A DNA stretch of 64,000 bases. It comes from Mycobacterium branderi. GTDB taxonomy: Bacteria > Actinomycetota > Actinomycetes > Mycobacteriales > Mycobacteriaceae. The stretch is taken from NCBI RefSeq assembly GCF_010728725.1, contig NZ_AP022606.1:3844001-3908000 (forward strand), given 5' to 3'. Each line of letters begins with the position of its first letter. Within the stretch, counting starts at the first letter, position 1. Both the position numbers and the translations under genes were made by a program. The notes beneath the pieces were generated by a model. The model made no database searches. It worked only from the letters and a program-made list of their open reading frames with translations, and had not been told where the DNA came from. Shown in pieces: positions 22,443 through 33,107 of this stretch.

Positions 22443-24434
22443 ATGATGCCGCCACAGGCCGACACGGTGATCGAACGCCCGGCTGACCTCACGGCCGCGT
22501 GGTTGACCGGTGTGCTGGGCACCGGGACCGTCACCGATTTCACTGTCGAACGCATCGGCACCGGCCAGATGAGTGAGTGCTACCGCATCCGACTGACCTA
22601 CGCCGACGTTGGCGCACAGCCGGATTCGGTGGTGCTCAAGGTCGCCGCCACCGACCCGGTGAGCCGTCAGACCGGGCTGAGCCTGGGCCTCTACGAGCGT
22701 GAAGTGCGGTTCTACCGCGAAGTCGCGCCGCGGCTGTCCGGGCCCGTGGCGCCCTGTTACCACGCCGCGATCGATGCCTCGTCCGGCGCTTTCGACGTGC
22801 TGCTCGGCGACGCGAGCCCGGCCGTCGTCGGCGACGAAATCCGCGGTGCCACAGCCGCTCAGGCCGAGCTTGCGGTGCGCGAGCTGGCCCGCTTACAGGG
22901 CCCACTGCTCGGCGATGCCGCGCTGGCCGACGCGCCGTGGCTTAACCGGGACACGCCGGTCGACCAGGCGCTGATCGGCCAGCTCTATGCCGGCTTCGTC
23001 GACCGCTACGGCGAGCGGATCGCACCGCAACATCGTGCGGTGTGCGAACGGCTGGTGGGCGCCTTCGACGCGTATCTGGCTCGAGAGACAGACACATTGC
23101 ACGGTCTGGTGCACGGCGACTACCGGTTGGACAACATGCTTTTCGGTGCGGTCGGGGCCGAGCGTGCGTTGACGGTGGTCGACTGGCAGACGGTCACCTG
23201 GGCTCCGGCGATGACCGACCTGGCCTACTTCCTCGGCTGCGCGCTGCCGGCGGGCGACCGGCGCGCACAGTACGACGCGCTGCTGCGGACCTACCACGAG
23301 ACGCTCGGCCAGGATGCGCCCATCAGCTTGGCCGATGTGCGCGACGGGGTGCGCCGGCAGAGCTTCTTCGGGGTGATGATGGCCATCGTCTCGTCGATGC
23401 TGGTGGAACGCACCGAGCGGGGCGACGCGATGTTCATGACGCTGCTGCAGCGTCATTGCGAGCACGTGCTCGACACCGACGCGCTCGCGACGCTGCCAGC
23501 ACCCGCGCCACTCGAGCCGCTGCGCCCGTCGGCGGACGACGAAGCCGCACACGCCGCGACCGGCGAGCCGCTGTGGAGCGAAAGCTGGTATGCCGACTTC
23601 GCCGATACCGCAAAGGGTTTCGGCGGCTGGGTCAGGATCGGATTGATCCCCAACCAGCGCCGGGCATGGCTGCACGCCCTGCTTTGCGGGCCCCACATGC
23701 CCACCATTGCCGTGGCGGCGTTCGATGCCCCGCTACCCGCCGACCCGTGGACGCTGCGCACCGACACCGTCGACTTCACCCACTCTGCCGGCACCCCCCT
23801 GCAGACGTATCACGTCGCGCTGCAAGGCCGCGGCCAGTCATACGCCGACCCGTCGGCGCTGCTGCGCGGTGAAGAAGGTGAACCGGTCGAGGTGGCAATG
23901 GATCTGGTGTGGACCACCGACGGCACGCCATATCAGTATCGGCTGACCACCCGCTACGAGATTCCCTGCACGGTGTCGGGCATCGTCACCGTCGACGGCA
24001 CGCAGTACCGCGTCGACTCGGCGCCCGGCCAGCGCGATCACTCGTGGGGAGTCCGCGACTGGTGGGGCATGGACTGGAACTGGAGCGCACTGCATCTCGA
24101 CGACGGAACGCATCTGCACGCCGTCGACATCCGGATCCCCGGCACTCCGGCGATCGGTATCGGCTATATGCAAAACAACGACGCAGTCACCGAGTTGACC
24201 GCCGTCGCCGGACGGGAAGTGTTCGGCGACAACGGGTTACCGACGGAAGCTACGCTGGCCGTCGATCCCGGCGGCATCACGGCGGCCGTCGACCTCCACG
24301 GCCATGCACCGCTGCGGCTGGTGGCCGACGACGGTCGGGTCAGCCAGTTTCCGCGAGCGTGGGGCACGGTGCGCACCGCGGACGGCCGAACCGGTGTGGG
24401 CTGGCTGGAATGGAACCGCAACACGCAGCAGTGA
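22443..24434 (+). CDS. APH-type kinase fused to a DUF7064-like domain
   Basis: About 663 residues with two parts. Residues 1-345 are an aminoglycoside-phosphotransferase-like small-molecule kinase: substrate loop GTGQMSECYRI, Brenner motif LVHGDYRLDNM near residue 222 and metal-binding VVDWQTVTW near 248. Residues about 375-663 resemble the DUF7065/DUF7064 beta-rich domains found near kinases and in lipid or steroid-like catabolic loci (WSESWYADFAD, then RDHSWGVRDWW near 538). I cannot name a substrate. ATG 22443 is chosen; GTG 22437 and ATG 22446 are also in frame. It lies 7 bp after lipT and overlaps gluconokinase by 4 bp, so the three form one operon. Confidence 0.75.
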   Translation: MMPPQADTVIERPADLTAAWLTGVLGTGTVTDFTVERIGTGQMSECYRIRLTYADVGAQPDSVVLKVAATDPVSRQTGLSLGLYEREVRFYREVAPRLSGPVAPCYHAAIDASSGAFDVLLGDASPAVVGDEIRGATAAQAELAVRELARLQGPLLGDAALADAPWLNRDTPVDQALIGQLYAGFVDRYGERIAPQHRAVCERLVGAFDAYLARETDTLHGLVHGDYRLDNMLFGAVGAERALTVVDWQTVTWAPAMTDLAYFLGCALPAGDRRAQYDALLRTYHETLGQDAPISLADVRDGVRRQSFFGVMMAIVSSMLVERTERGDAMFMTLLQRHCEHVLDTDALATLPAPAPLEPLRPSADDEAAHAATGEPLWSESWYADFADTAKGFGGWVRIGLIPNQRRAWLHALLCGPHMPTIAVAAFDAPLPADPWTLRTDTVDFTHSAGTPLQTYHVALQGRGQSYADPSALLRGEEGEPVEVAMDLVWTTDGTPYQYRLTTRYEIPCTVSGIVTVDGTQYRVDSAPGQRDHSWGVRDWWGMDWNWSALHLDDGTHLHAVDIRIPGTPAIGIGYMQNNDAVTELTAVAGREVFGDNGLPTEATLAVDPGGITAAVDLHGHAPLRLVADDGRVSQFPRAWGTVRTADGRTGVGWLEWNRNTQQ

Positions 24435-24922
24435 GTCCCACGCGGCCGCCGATCGTGGTCATGGGGGTTTCGGGGTCGGGCAAATCGACGGTGGGTGCGG
24501 CCCTGGCGCGGCGCCTCAACGTGCCTTTCGCCGACGCTGACGCCCTGCACCCGCAAACCAACATCGCCAAGATGGCCGCGGGTAACCCGCTCGACGACAA
24601 TGACCGCCACCCGTGGCTGGATGCCGTCGGGGAGTGGCTGGCCGATCACTGCGACGGCGGTGTGATGAGCTGCTCGGCGCTCAAGCGCACATACCGCGAC
24701 CAGTTGCGCCAATACTGCCCGACGGTCGAGTTCTTGCATCTGCGCGGTTCGCCGGCGCTGATCGCCGCCCGGCAAGCCGCCCGCACCGGCCACTTCATGC
24801 CCGCGTCGTTGCTGAAGTCTCAATTCGAGACTTTGGAACCCCTGGAACCCGACGAGCGCGGGAGGACGATCGATGCCGACAACTCCGTCGACATGATCAT
24901 CGGTGAGTATCTCAGGTCTTGA
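24431..24922 (+). CDS. gntK: Gluconokinase
   Basis: 163-residue cytosolic kinase that phosphorylates D-gluconate to 6-phosphogluconate. The P-loop MGVSGSGKSTVG lies at residues 9-20, followed by the family motifs FADADALHP, NIAKMAAGNPLDD, CSALKRTYRD and LxxRxxxRxxHFMP (residues about 105-125). The length is typical of the GntK/GntV family. It starts at GTG 24431, overlapping the TGA of the upstream kinase fusion (GTGA), so translation is probably coupled. The 3' end overlaps the convergent RDD gene by 11 bp. Confidence 0.93.
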   Translation: MSPTRPPIVVMGVSGSGKSTVGAALARRLNVPFADADALHPQTNIAKMAAGNPLDDNDRHPWLDAVGEWLADHCDGGVMSCSALKRTYRDQLRQYCPTVEFLHLRGSPALIAARQAARTGHFMPASLLKSQFETLEPLEPDERGRTIDADNSVDMIIGEYLRS

Positions 24923-25400
24923 CTACCTGTGTCCCGCCGGCCAACTCGTCATGCTTGCCCTGCTTGGTCGGGCTGGAGCTGATCGTCGCGGCGATCACCA
25001 CGTAGGCGATGAAGGCCAACAAGCCGCCGAAGTAGGGCACCACCGCCAGCAGGGTGAAAGCGTTGCGAATGGCCGACTGTTTCGCGTCGGGCTTGGGCGC
25101 ATTGCCGGCGCCGCGAACCGCGAGCCCGAGCAGCTTCTTGCCCGGACTGGAGCCCTGGGTGACTTCGAACAGCACGAAATAGCCGAACATCAGCACACCG
25201 GAGAACAATCCGGTCACCAGGAACCAATAGTCCTTGTCGAGCATCAGCAGCGAGAGTACGAACGCCGCGATGTTGACGATGATCCCGTCGATGAGACGCG
25301 CGAGAAAACGTTCGCCGAGTCCACCGGGTCGCCGACCCGGCGCCGACGGCGGCCGATAGCCGTACTGAGGCGGATTCGGATCAGGGTCACCTGTCGTCAT
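24912..25400 (-). CDS. RDD family membrane protein
   Basis: 162-residue inner-membrane protein. A Pro/Gly/Tyr-rich cytosolic N-terminus (residues 1-28) is followed by the RDD-type first helix with the FLARLIDGIIVN signature, a second and third helix, the loop EVTQGSSPGKKLLGLAVRG that is diagnostic of the family, and a last helix near residue 125. RDD proteins are of unknown transport or scaffold function. ATG 25400 is preferred because the Pro-rich tail begins there. It is divergent from the DUF2784 gene and overlaps gntK at its 3' end. Confidence 0.88.
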   Translation of the reverse strand: MTTGDPDPNPPQYGYRPPSAPGRRPGGLGERFLARLIDGIIVNIAAFVLSLLMLDKDYWFLVTGLFSGVLMFGYFVLFEVTQGSSPGKKLLGLAVRGAGNAPKPDAKQSAIRNAFTLLAVVPYFGGLLAFIAYVVIAATISSSPTKQGKHDELAGGTQVVKT

Positions 25401-25451
25401 GGCATTTACGATAGTGAGCGATTCGGCAGATAAGAACGAGGCATCCTCGCG

Positions 25452-25823
25452 ATGTACGAGATGTTGGTGGGGCTGGCGGTTGCCGTTCATTTCGCCTTCA
25501 TCGCCTACCTGGTTGTCGGCGGGTTCGTCGCACTGCGCTGGCCGCGGACCATCTGGCTGCATGTCCCCGCGGTGCTATGGGGCGTTGCGATCACCGTGGC
25601 GCATCTCGACTGCCCGCTGACCGGAGTCGAGCGCTGGGGCCGCGCGAAAGCCGGCATGCCCGCACTGCCGCCGCAGGGATTTATCGCTCACTACATCACC
25701 GGGGTGTGCTACCCGGCCAGCTGGGCCGGTGCGGTGCAAGTCGTAGTGTTCGGTGTGGTGGCGGCGTCGTGGGCGCTGTTGTGGTGGCACGCACGGCGCC
25801 CGTCGGCGTCAGCCCAGCGGTAG
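25452..25823 (+). CDS. DUF2784 membrane protein
   Basis: 123-residue protein with three or four hydrophobic segments (about residues 5-30, 38-55, 90-115). It carries the family pattern of DUF2784: LVVGGFVALRW in the first helix, VLWGVAITVAHLDCPLTGVE in the second, and the GFIAHY motif near residue 78. Function unknown. The start ATG 25452 is 51 bp from the divergent RDD gene. Its last 15 bp overlap the convergent DoxX-type gene. Confidence 0.85.
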   Translation: MYEMLVGLAVAVHFAFIAYLVVGGFVALRWPRTIWLHVPAVLWGVAITVAHLDCPLTGVERWGRAKAGMPALPPQGFIAHYITGVCYPASWAGAVQVVVFGVVAASWALLWWHARRPSASAQR

Positions 25824-26666
25824 CTTTTCTCGCCAGGCCGGCCGGTTAGCGCCGCGGCGCAGCGGCAGCCGCTTGCGGCGGACCCCGGCCTGCTTGCGCG
25901 CGGTCTCGGCCAGCTCGGTGCCGCGCTCGCGGGCGGTTTCGGCGAACTCGCTGCCGCGCTCGCGAGCGATCTCGGCGAGCTCTGCGCCCCGCTCGCGGGC
26001 AGTTTCGGCGAGTTCTGCGCCCCGCTCCCGGGCGGCCTCGACCAGCGGCGCGCTTCTTTCGGCCGCCACACCGGCTAATTCGCGGCCGCGTTCGGCGCCG
26101 AGCTGCAGGCTGTGACCGATTTTCTCCCCGAGGTCGCCGAGCCGCTCGCCGAGCTCGGAGTCGACCAACGCGTTGTCGGACCCACCGAACGGCAGCGCAC
26201 CAGACACCGCTTCGGAGATCCGGCCCGCGGCGCGTCGACCACGCCACCCCAGCGACGGCTTACCCTCCGTGTCGGCGGACGCGATGATCAACCCACCGAG
26301 CAGGCTCAAATCGGTGAGGAAGTCGCGGCGTTGCTGAGCTTTGCGCTGCGGGTCGGACTCGGTCCAAAACAGATGTCCGCCAAGGCTGCCCGGGATCACG
26401 GTGAACGCCAGAGCAGCCGAGGCGATCCGCGGCATTTTGCCCGTGGCAAGCAGCAGACCACCACCGACTTGCACGGCCGCGTTGATCCGTGCGGCCGTCT
26501 GGGGGTCGGCAGGGACCTTGGTGCCCACCGGGTCGGGCAGGCTCCGCAACGCCGCGAGTGTGGGCTGCGCAGCATCGGCGCTGTTCTGCGGGTTGCGCAG
26601 GGTCTCGACACCTTGGCCGATGAATACCGCTGACAACAGGGGACGAGCGATTCTACGAAGCAACAT
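25809..26666 (-). CDS. DoxX family protein with repetitive charged helical tail
   Basis: 285 residues. The N-terminal half (to about residue 140) is a DoxX-like four-helix membrane domain (LLRRIARPLLSAVFIGQG start, then GGGLLLATGKMPR and PGSLGGHLFW). The C-terminal 90 residues are a soluble, highly charged helix containing at least four near-perfect 11-residue repeats of the type ETARERGAELA, ending in a basic tail. DoxX proteins have been linked to redox or thiol-stress membrane complexes in mycobacteria. It is the last gene of a minus-strand run after the TetR gene and the DUF6328-like gene (gaps 23 and 38 bp). Confidence 0.85.
   Translation of the reverse strand: MLLRRIARPLLSAVFIGQGVETLRNPQNSADAAQPTLAALRSLPDPVGTKVPADPQTAARINAAVQVGGGLLLATGKMPRIASAALAFTVIPGSLGGHLFWTESDPQRKAQQRRDFLTDLSLLGGLIIASADTEGKPSLGWRGRRAAGRISEAVSGALPFGGSDNALVDSELGERLGDLGEKIGHSLQLGAERGRELAGVAAERSAPLVEAARERGAELAETARERGAELAEIARERGSEFAETARERGTELAETARKQAGVRRKRLPLRRGANRPAWREKLPLG
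25899..26046 (-). repeat. Tandem 33-bp coding repeats in the DoxX-type gene
   Basis: Four to five consecutive 33-bp units encode the 11-residue repeat x-ARERGxExAE in the C-terminal tail of the DoxX-type protein. Units differ mainly at third positions and at the residue after each Gly (Ala, Ser, Thr). The 11-residue period suits a long amphipathic helix or right-handed coiled coil. Confidence 0.8.
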
Positions 26667-26704
26667 GGCCGGTGTGTTCCCGGGCTGACCGATCCGCAAA
26701 CCGC

Positions 26705-27220
26705 TCAGTGGTCGTCGGTGGTGCGCATCCACAGCGGGAGCGCTACCCACAACCCGGCCAGTGCGACCAGCGCACACACGCCGGCTATCAGGCCGGCGGT
26801 GTGGCCGGCGACCGAATCGAAAATCACGACGGTGACGCCGACCAGAGCCAACCCCAGCAGCAGCAAGCCGGTGTATGCGAACCGATGCGCCGTCGACACC
26901 AGTGCTTTCAGCCGGTGCCGGCGAAACAACAACCGGTGCATCCCAACTGGAGCGACCAGCAGCACGGTCGAGCTGATCGAGCAGGCCACGGTGGCCAGAT
27001 ACACCGCACGCATCGCCGGCCCGAGCCCGTCGAACCGTTGCTGAAACGGCAGCGTCAGCAGAAAACCGGTGAGCAGTTGGACACCGGTCTGCACCACCCG
27101 CAGTTCCTGCAACAGGCTGGCCCAATTGCGGTCCAGTCGTTCGGTTTCGGTTTCCGAGCGGGCGGCCTCATCCCATGCCTGGTCGCGCTCGGGATGGTCG
27201 ACGTCCACGCCCGTGATCAT
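26705..27220 (-). CDS. DUF6328-like four-helix membrane protein
   Basis: 171 residues with four membrane segments between about residues 45 and 165. The N-terminus is soluble and charged; motifs ELRVVQTGVQLLTGFLLTLPF and HRLLFRRHRL agree with the DUF6328 family of actinobacterial membrane proteins, whose function is unknown. ATG 27220 is the natural start. It lies 23 bp after the TetR gene and 38 bp before the DoxX gene on the same strand, so it is probably part of that operon. Confidence 0.75.
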   Translation of the reverse strand: MITGVDVDHPERDQAWDEAARSETETERLDRNWASLLQELRVVQTGVQLLTGFLLTLPFQQRFDGLGPAMRAVYLATVACSISSTVLLVAPVGMHRLLFRRHRLKALVSTAHRFAYTGLLLLGLALVGVTVVIFDSVAGHTAGLIAGVCALVALAGLWVALPLWMRTTDDH

Positions 27221-27243
27221 GCCAGCCGCACCTGGTGACCGGC

Positions 27244-29586
<2,343 letters not shown>

Positions 29587-29600
<14 letters not shown>

Positions 29601-30318
29601 CGGCCGCCACCGGTTTCTCGAAGTACAGCGCGACGCTCTTGCCGACCAGCGGGTTGAGCGCCGATTCGGCCAGCCGGGTGATCCACGGCCGCTGCATCAT
29701 GTCCCACACCAGCAGCCGGTGATAGGCCGCCACGGCCGGGTGGTCTGAATTTGCCACTCCGACAGCACATTTCAGCCACCAGAATGGCGCGTGGAGGGCG
29801 TGCGCATGGTGGGCGTGTGTGAATTTCATTCCCGCGTCCACGATTTTGGAGCGCAGCCGGCTGGCCCGGTAGACTCTGATGTGGCCGCCGTCGTTGCTGT
29901 GGTAGTCGTCGGACAGCAGCCAGCAGACCTGCTCGGGCAACCAGCGCGGCACGGTGACCGCAAGGGTGCCACCGACTTTGAGCACCCGGATCAGCTCGCC
30001 GATCGCGGTGTCGTCGGCGGGCACATGCTCCAGGATTTCCGAAGCGATGACGCAGTCGAACGTGCCGTCGGGATAGGGCAGTGCCAGCGCGTCGCCGACG
30101 ACCGTCTCTGCGGTCGCCGAGGCCGGCGCCTCACCGGCTTCGGCCATGGCGCGCAACAACTTGCCGACCTGCTCCAGTTCGGCGGCGTCCTGGTCGAAGG
30201 CGACCACGTCGGCGCCGCGGCGGTATGCCTCGAAGCTGTGGCGGCCGGCGCCGCAGCCGACGTCGATGACCTTGGTTCCGGGGCCGACCCCGAGCCGATC
30301 GAAGTCGACGGTCAGCAC
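29587..30318 (-). CDS. Class I SAM methyltransferase (Methyltransf_11 type)
   Basis: 243 residues. Motif I is VIDVGCGAGRHSFEAY near residue 18; motif II VVAFDQDAAEL; motif IV region FDCVIASEILEHVPADD near 88; motif VI LKVGGTLAVTVP. Such enzymes methylate small molecules or lipids. The C-terminal 100 residues are His/Trp-rich (THAHHAHALHAPFWWLK) and probably shape the acceptor site. It overlaps the glycosyltransferase by 7 bp and the prenyltransferase-like gene by 14 bp, so the three are translated as a unit. Substrate unknown. Confidence 0.88.
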
Positions 30319-31574
30319 GGTTCGACCACCGCCGCCGGGGAGGTGCGCGTGATCGCGCGTTCGTAAACGCGGGCGGTCTGCGCGGCCACCGACTCCCAGC
30401 TGAACACCTCCAGTGCCCGCCGGCGGCCGGCCGCCCCGAGCCGGCGCCGCTGATCCGGCGATGCCAGCAGCTCACCCACCACCCGGATCAACTCGGCGGC
30501 ATCACCGGGCGGCACCAGGCGAGCGCAGTCGCCGTCGGCGCCGAGCACCTCGGGCAGCGCGCCGGCGCGGCTGGCCACAATCGGCGTACCACTGGCCATC
30601 GCCTCTACGGCGGGCAGCGAGAAGCCTTCGTAAAGCGAAGGGATACAAGCGATCTCGGCTGACGCCAACAGCCCTGCCAGCTCGCTGTCGGAGAGCCCGC
30701 TGGACGTGTGGACAATGTCGGAGATTCCGAGTTCGGCGATCAGCTTCTCGGTGGGACCGTTGGGCTCCAGCTTGGCAACCAGCTGCAGCTCCAGGTCGTG
30801 TTCGATGCGCAGCTTGGCCACCGCCTGCAGCAGATGCCCGACGCCCTTGAGCGGCCGGTCGGCGCTGGCGATCGCGATGATCCGCCCGGGCACTCGCGGC
30901 TGTGCCGACGGGGCGAACAGTGCGGTGTCCACACCCAGCGGCACCACGTGCAGCTGGTCGGGTGCCACCCCGAAGTCGGTGATGATGTCAGCGGCCGACG
31001 ACGACGAGACGGTCAGCAGATCGGGAATGCTGCGGGCCACCCGCTCCTGCATCTTCAAGAAGCCATACCAGCGGCGCACCAACGGTTTACGCCACCATCG
31101 CGCAGCCCCCAGATCCACCAACCGGTCACGGGTGATCGGGTGATGCACGGTCGCCACCACTGGAAGGCCGCTGGCCGCGATCGACAGCAGGCCGTCACCC
31201 AGGCTCTGATTGTCGTGCACGACGTCGAACTCGTCTGCCCGCTCGGCCAGCAGGCGCGCGGCCCGCAGGCTGAAGGTGCGTGGCTCGGGGAAGCCCGCCG
31301 TCCACACTGTGCCCAGCTCGAGGAAATCGATGCGATCCCGGATCTCGCGCGGATGGGGAATCCGGAACGGATCGGGTTCGCGGTACATGTCCAGGCTCGG
31401 CACCGGTGTCAGCACCACCCGCGGATCGAGCCCGTCGGGATAAGGCTGACCGGAGAACACCTCGACGTGATGTCCGAGTTCGACCAGGCCGCGGCTCAAG
31501 TGCCGCACATATACGCCCTGTCCGCCGCAGTGAGTCTTGCTGCGATAGGACAGCAAAGCAATCCGCATGCTCAT
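30312..31574 (-). CDS. GT4 family glycosyltransferase
   Basis: 420-residue GT-B fold retaining glycosyltransferase. The N-terminal acceptor domain begins RIALLSYRSKTHCGGQGVYV, with the Gly-rich loop common to GT4. The C-terminal donor domain has the E-x7-E motif in YEGFSLPAVEAMASG near residue 316 and the linker VPLGVDTALFAP near 218. It probably uses a nucleotide-sugar to glycosylate a lipid or small acceptor. It leads the operon with the methyltransferase and prenyltransferase-like genes. Its ATG is part of ATGA with the stop of a 26-codon upstream frame, and a palindromic element shared with the TetR promoter lies 70 bp upstream. Confidence 0.9.
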   Translation of the reverse strand: MSMRIALLSYRSKTHCGGQGVYVRHLSRGLVELGHHVEVFSGQPYPDGLDPRVVLTPVPSLDMYREPDPFRIPHPREIRDRIDFLELGTVWTAGFPEPRTFSLRAARLLAERADEFDVVHDNQSLGDGLLSIAASGLPVVATVHHPITRDRLVDLGAARWWRKPLVRRWYGFLKMQERVARSIPDLLTVSSSSAADIITDFGVAPDQLHVVPLGVDTALFAPSAQPRVPGRIIAIASADRPLKGVGHLLQAVAKLRIEHDLELQLVAKLEPNGPTEKLIAELGISDIVHTSSGLSDSELAGLLASAEIACIPSLYEGFSLPAVEAMASGTPIVASRAGALPEVLGADGDCARLVPPGDAAELIRVVGELLASPDQRRRLGAAGRRRALEVFSWESVAAQTARVYERAITRTSPAAVVEPC

Positions 31575-31651
31575 GCCCGCTTCGCTGCGGCGTGGCCGGC
31601 ATCAATCACGGCATCGGGATCGGTCGGGTCGTCGGCGAACTGTCTGGACAC
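31571..31651 (-). CDS. Possible 26-codon leaderless leader ORF before the GT4 gene
   Basis: A GTG at 31651 opens a 26-codon frame (begins VSRQFADDPTD) whose TGA overlaps the ATG of the glycosyltransferase as ATGA. On this strand TATAGT, which fits the mycobacterial TANNNT -10 box, ends 8 bp before the GTG. That is the spacing typical of leaderless mycobacterial transcripts that begin at the start codon. If real, the peptide would couple translation to the glycosyltransferase. Not recognised as any family; it could equally be chance. Confidence 0.35.
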   Translation of the reverse strand: MSRQFADDPTDPDAVIDAGHAAAKRA

Positions 31652-31694
31652 GTGTCTGGACTATAATTTGACAGGCTACGTGATGCAACGTAGC
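31641..31694. promoter_or_regulatory. Palindromic promoter element between GT4 and pncA
   Basis: TGTCTGGACACGTGTCTGGAC (31641-31661) repeats the GTGTCC/GGACAC half-site array found at 27811-27828; the 16-base core differs at one position. It is followed by a perfect inverted repeat GCTACGT-GATGCA-ACGTAGC (31675-31694). A perfect TATAAT lies between them on the plus strand and TATAGT on the minus strand. Probable binding region for the cassette TetR and divergent promoter for the GT4 operon and pncA. Confidence 0.55.
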
Positions 31695-31731
31695 AGTAGC
31701 CCTGGCGCCGGCCGGCGATACGGTGGGTGAT

Positions 31732-32280
31732 ATGCGGGCGTTGATCATCGTCGACGTGCAAAACGATTTCTGTGAGGGCGGCTCGCTGGCCGTGAGCGGC
31801 GGGGCTGCCGTGGCCCGCGCGATCTCCGACTATGTGAACGCCGCGGACTATCCGCATGTGGTGGCCACCCAGGACTTCCACGTCGACCCCGGTGACCATT
31901 TCTCCGATCACCCCGACTACTCGTCGACATGGCCGCCGCACTGCGTCGCCGGAACCGCCGGGGCGGAGCTGCACCCCGAACTCGACGCCAGCCGGATCGA
32001 GGCGGTTTTCCGCAAGGGCGCCTACAGCGCGGGATACAGCGGTTTCGAAGGCGTCGACGACGCCGGCACGCCGCTGGCCGACTGGCTGCGACAGCACGGT
32101 GTCGGCGAGGTCGACGTCGTCGGCCTCGCCACCGACCACTGCGTCCGCGCAACCGCCAAGGACGCCGCGCGCGCGGGCTTTGCCACTCGCGTACTGCGCG
32201 ACCTGACGGCAGGCGTAGGGGAGAGGTCCACCGCGGACGCCCTCGACGAGCTGCGCAGCGCCGGCGTCGCGGTGGCGTGA
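31732..32280 (+). CDS. pncA: Pyrazinamidase/nicotinamidase PncA
   Basis: Cytosolic amidase that converts nicotinamide to nicotinate and activates pyrazinamide. 182 residues versus 186 in M. tuberculosis. The catalytic triad is present: Asp8 in IIVDVQNDF, Lys in FRKGAYS near 95, Cys in TDHCVRA near 137. The metal ligands Asp and His appear in TQDFHVDPGDHF and the later His in WPPHC. The His lost in M. bovis (His57) is retained at the equivalent position. ATG 31732 aligns with the family start; a GTG 9 bp upstream is in frame but less likely. It overlaps the next gene by one base. Confidence 0.96.
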   Translation: MRALIIVDVQNDFCEGGSLAVSGGAAVARAISDYVNAADYPHVVATQDFHVDPGDHFSDHPDYSSTWPPHCVAGTAGAELHPELDASRIEAVFRKGAYSAGYSGFEGVDDAGTPLADWLRQHGVGEVDVVGLATDHCVRATAKDAARAGFATRVLRDLTAGVGERSTADALDELRSAGVAVA

Positions 32281-33107
32281 TGGACCAGACGCAGTCGGAT
32301 CTGCTGGCGGCGGTCGAGCAGTCGCCGCGGGCCGCGGCCGCACACGACCGCGCGGCCTGGGTGGGGCTGTTCACCGGCGACGGGCGCGTCGAGGACCCGG
32401 TCGGCTCTCGGCCGCATGTAGGTCCGGCGCAAATCGGCCGCTTCTACGACACCTTCATCGGGCCGCGCGACATCACGTTTCATCGCGACCTCGACGTCGT
32501 GCGGGACTCGGCCGTCATCCGCGATCTCGAACTCGAGGTGGCCATGGGCCCGGCCGTGACGATGCACATCCCGGCTTTCCTGCGCTACGACCTTCGCCTG
32601 GTCGACGGAGAATGGAAGATCGCCATGCTGCGGGCCTACTGGGAACTGCCGACCATGATGCTGCAGTTCTTGCGCAACGGGCTGCCGGCCCTGCCCGCTG
32701 GTGTCCAACTGTCGCAAGGCATGCTGGCCAACCAGCGACTGCGCGGAACCCTCGGCTTCGCGGCCGGCTTCCGCCGCGTGGGCGCAGGCCACAAACAGCG
32801 TGTCGGCCATTTCCTGAAGGCCGTTGCCTCCGGAGACGAATTCGCCGCTCGGCGAGCGCTCTCATCAACGGCCACAATCACTTTCGGAGACGACGAGAAC
32901 GTCGACATCACCGATTTCACCGTGCGGCTCGCCGGTGCCGGCTGGACAAAAATCGTCGGCGCGGGCCGCACTGTCGCGGCCTCGATCAGCGCACCCCAGG
33001 GCCGCGGCGTCCTGCTCGCGGATATGACTACTCGTGACAAGGCAATCCAGCGGATTCGCTACTTCGCAGCCAGCAATACCAGCGACGCCATTGCCAACAA
33101 CAGGTAG
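32280..33107 (+). CDS. SnoaL/NTF2-like domain protein, Rv2042c type
   Basis: 275 residues; the first 130 form an NTF2-like (SnoaL, ketosteroid-isomerase-like) cone: AAHDRAAWVGLFTGDGRVEDPVG is the usual entry helix and strand, followed by GPAQIGRFYDTFIGP. The second half (residues 150-260) may be another, more degraded NTF2-like copy (HFLKAVASGDEFAARRAL, ATITFGDDENVDI). Position directly after pncA with shared bases (GTGATGG) matches Rv2042c. No catalytic role can be assigned. The 3' end overlaps the convergent DoxX-like gene by 49 bp. Confidence 0.85.
   Translation: MDQTQSDLLAAVEQSPRAAAAHDRAAWVGLFTGDGRVEDPVGSRPHVGPAQIGRFYDTFIGPRDITFHRDLDVVRDSAVIRDLELEVAMGPAVTMHIPAFLRYDLRLVDGEWKIAMLRAYWELPTMMLQFLRNGLPALPAGVQLSQGMLANQRLRGTLGFAAGFRRVGAGHKQRVGHFLKAVASGDEFAARRALSSTATITFGDDENVDITDFTVRLAGAGWTKIVGAGRTVAASISAPQGRGVLLADMTTRDKAIQRIRYFAASNTSDAIANNR

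Noticed and set aside
31606..32343. 245-codon minus-strand frame antisense to pncA
   Set aside because: Shadow of pncA; only its last part overlaps the promoter region discussed separately.
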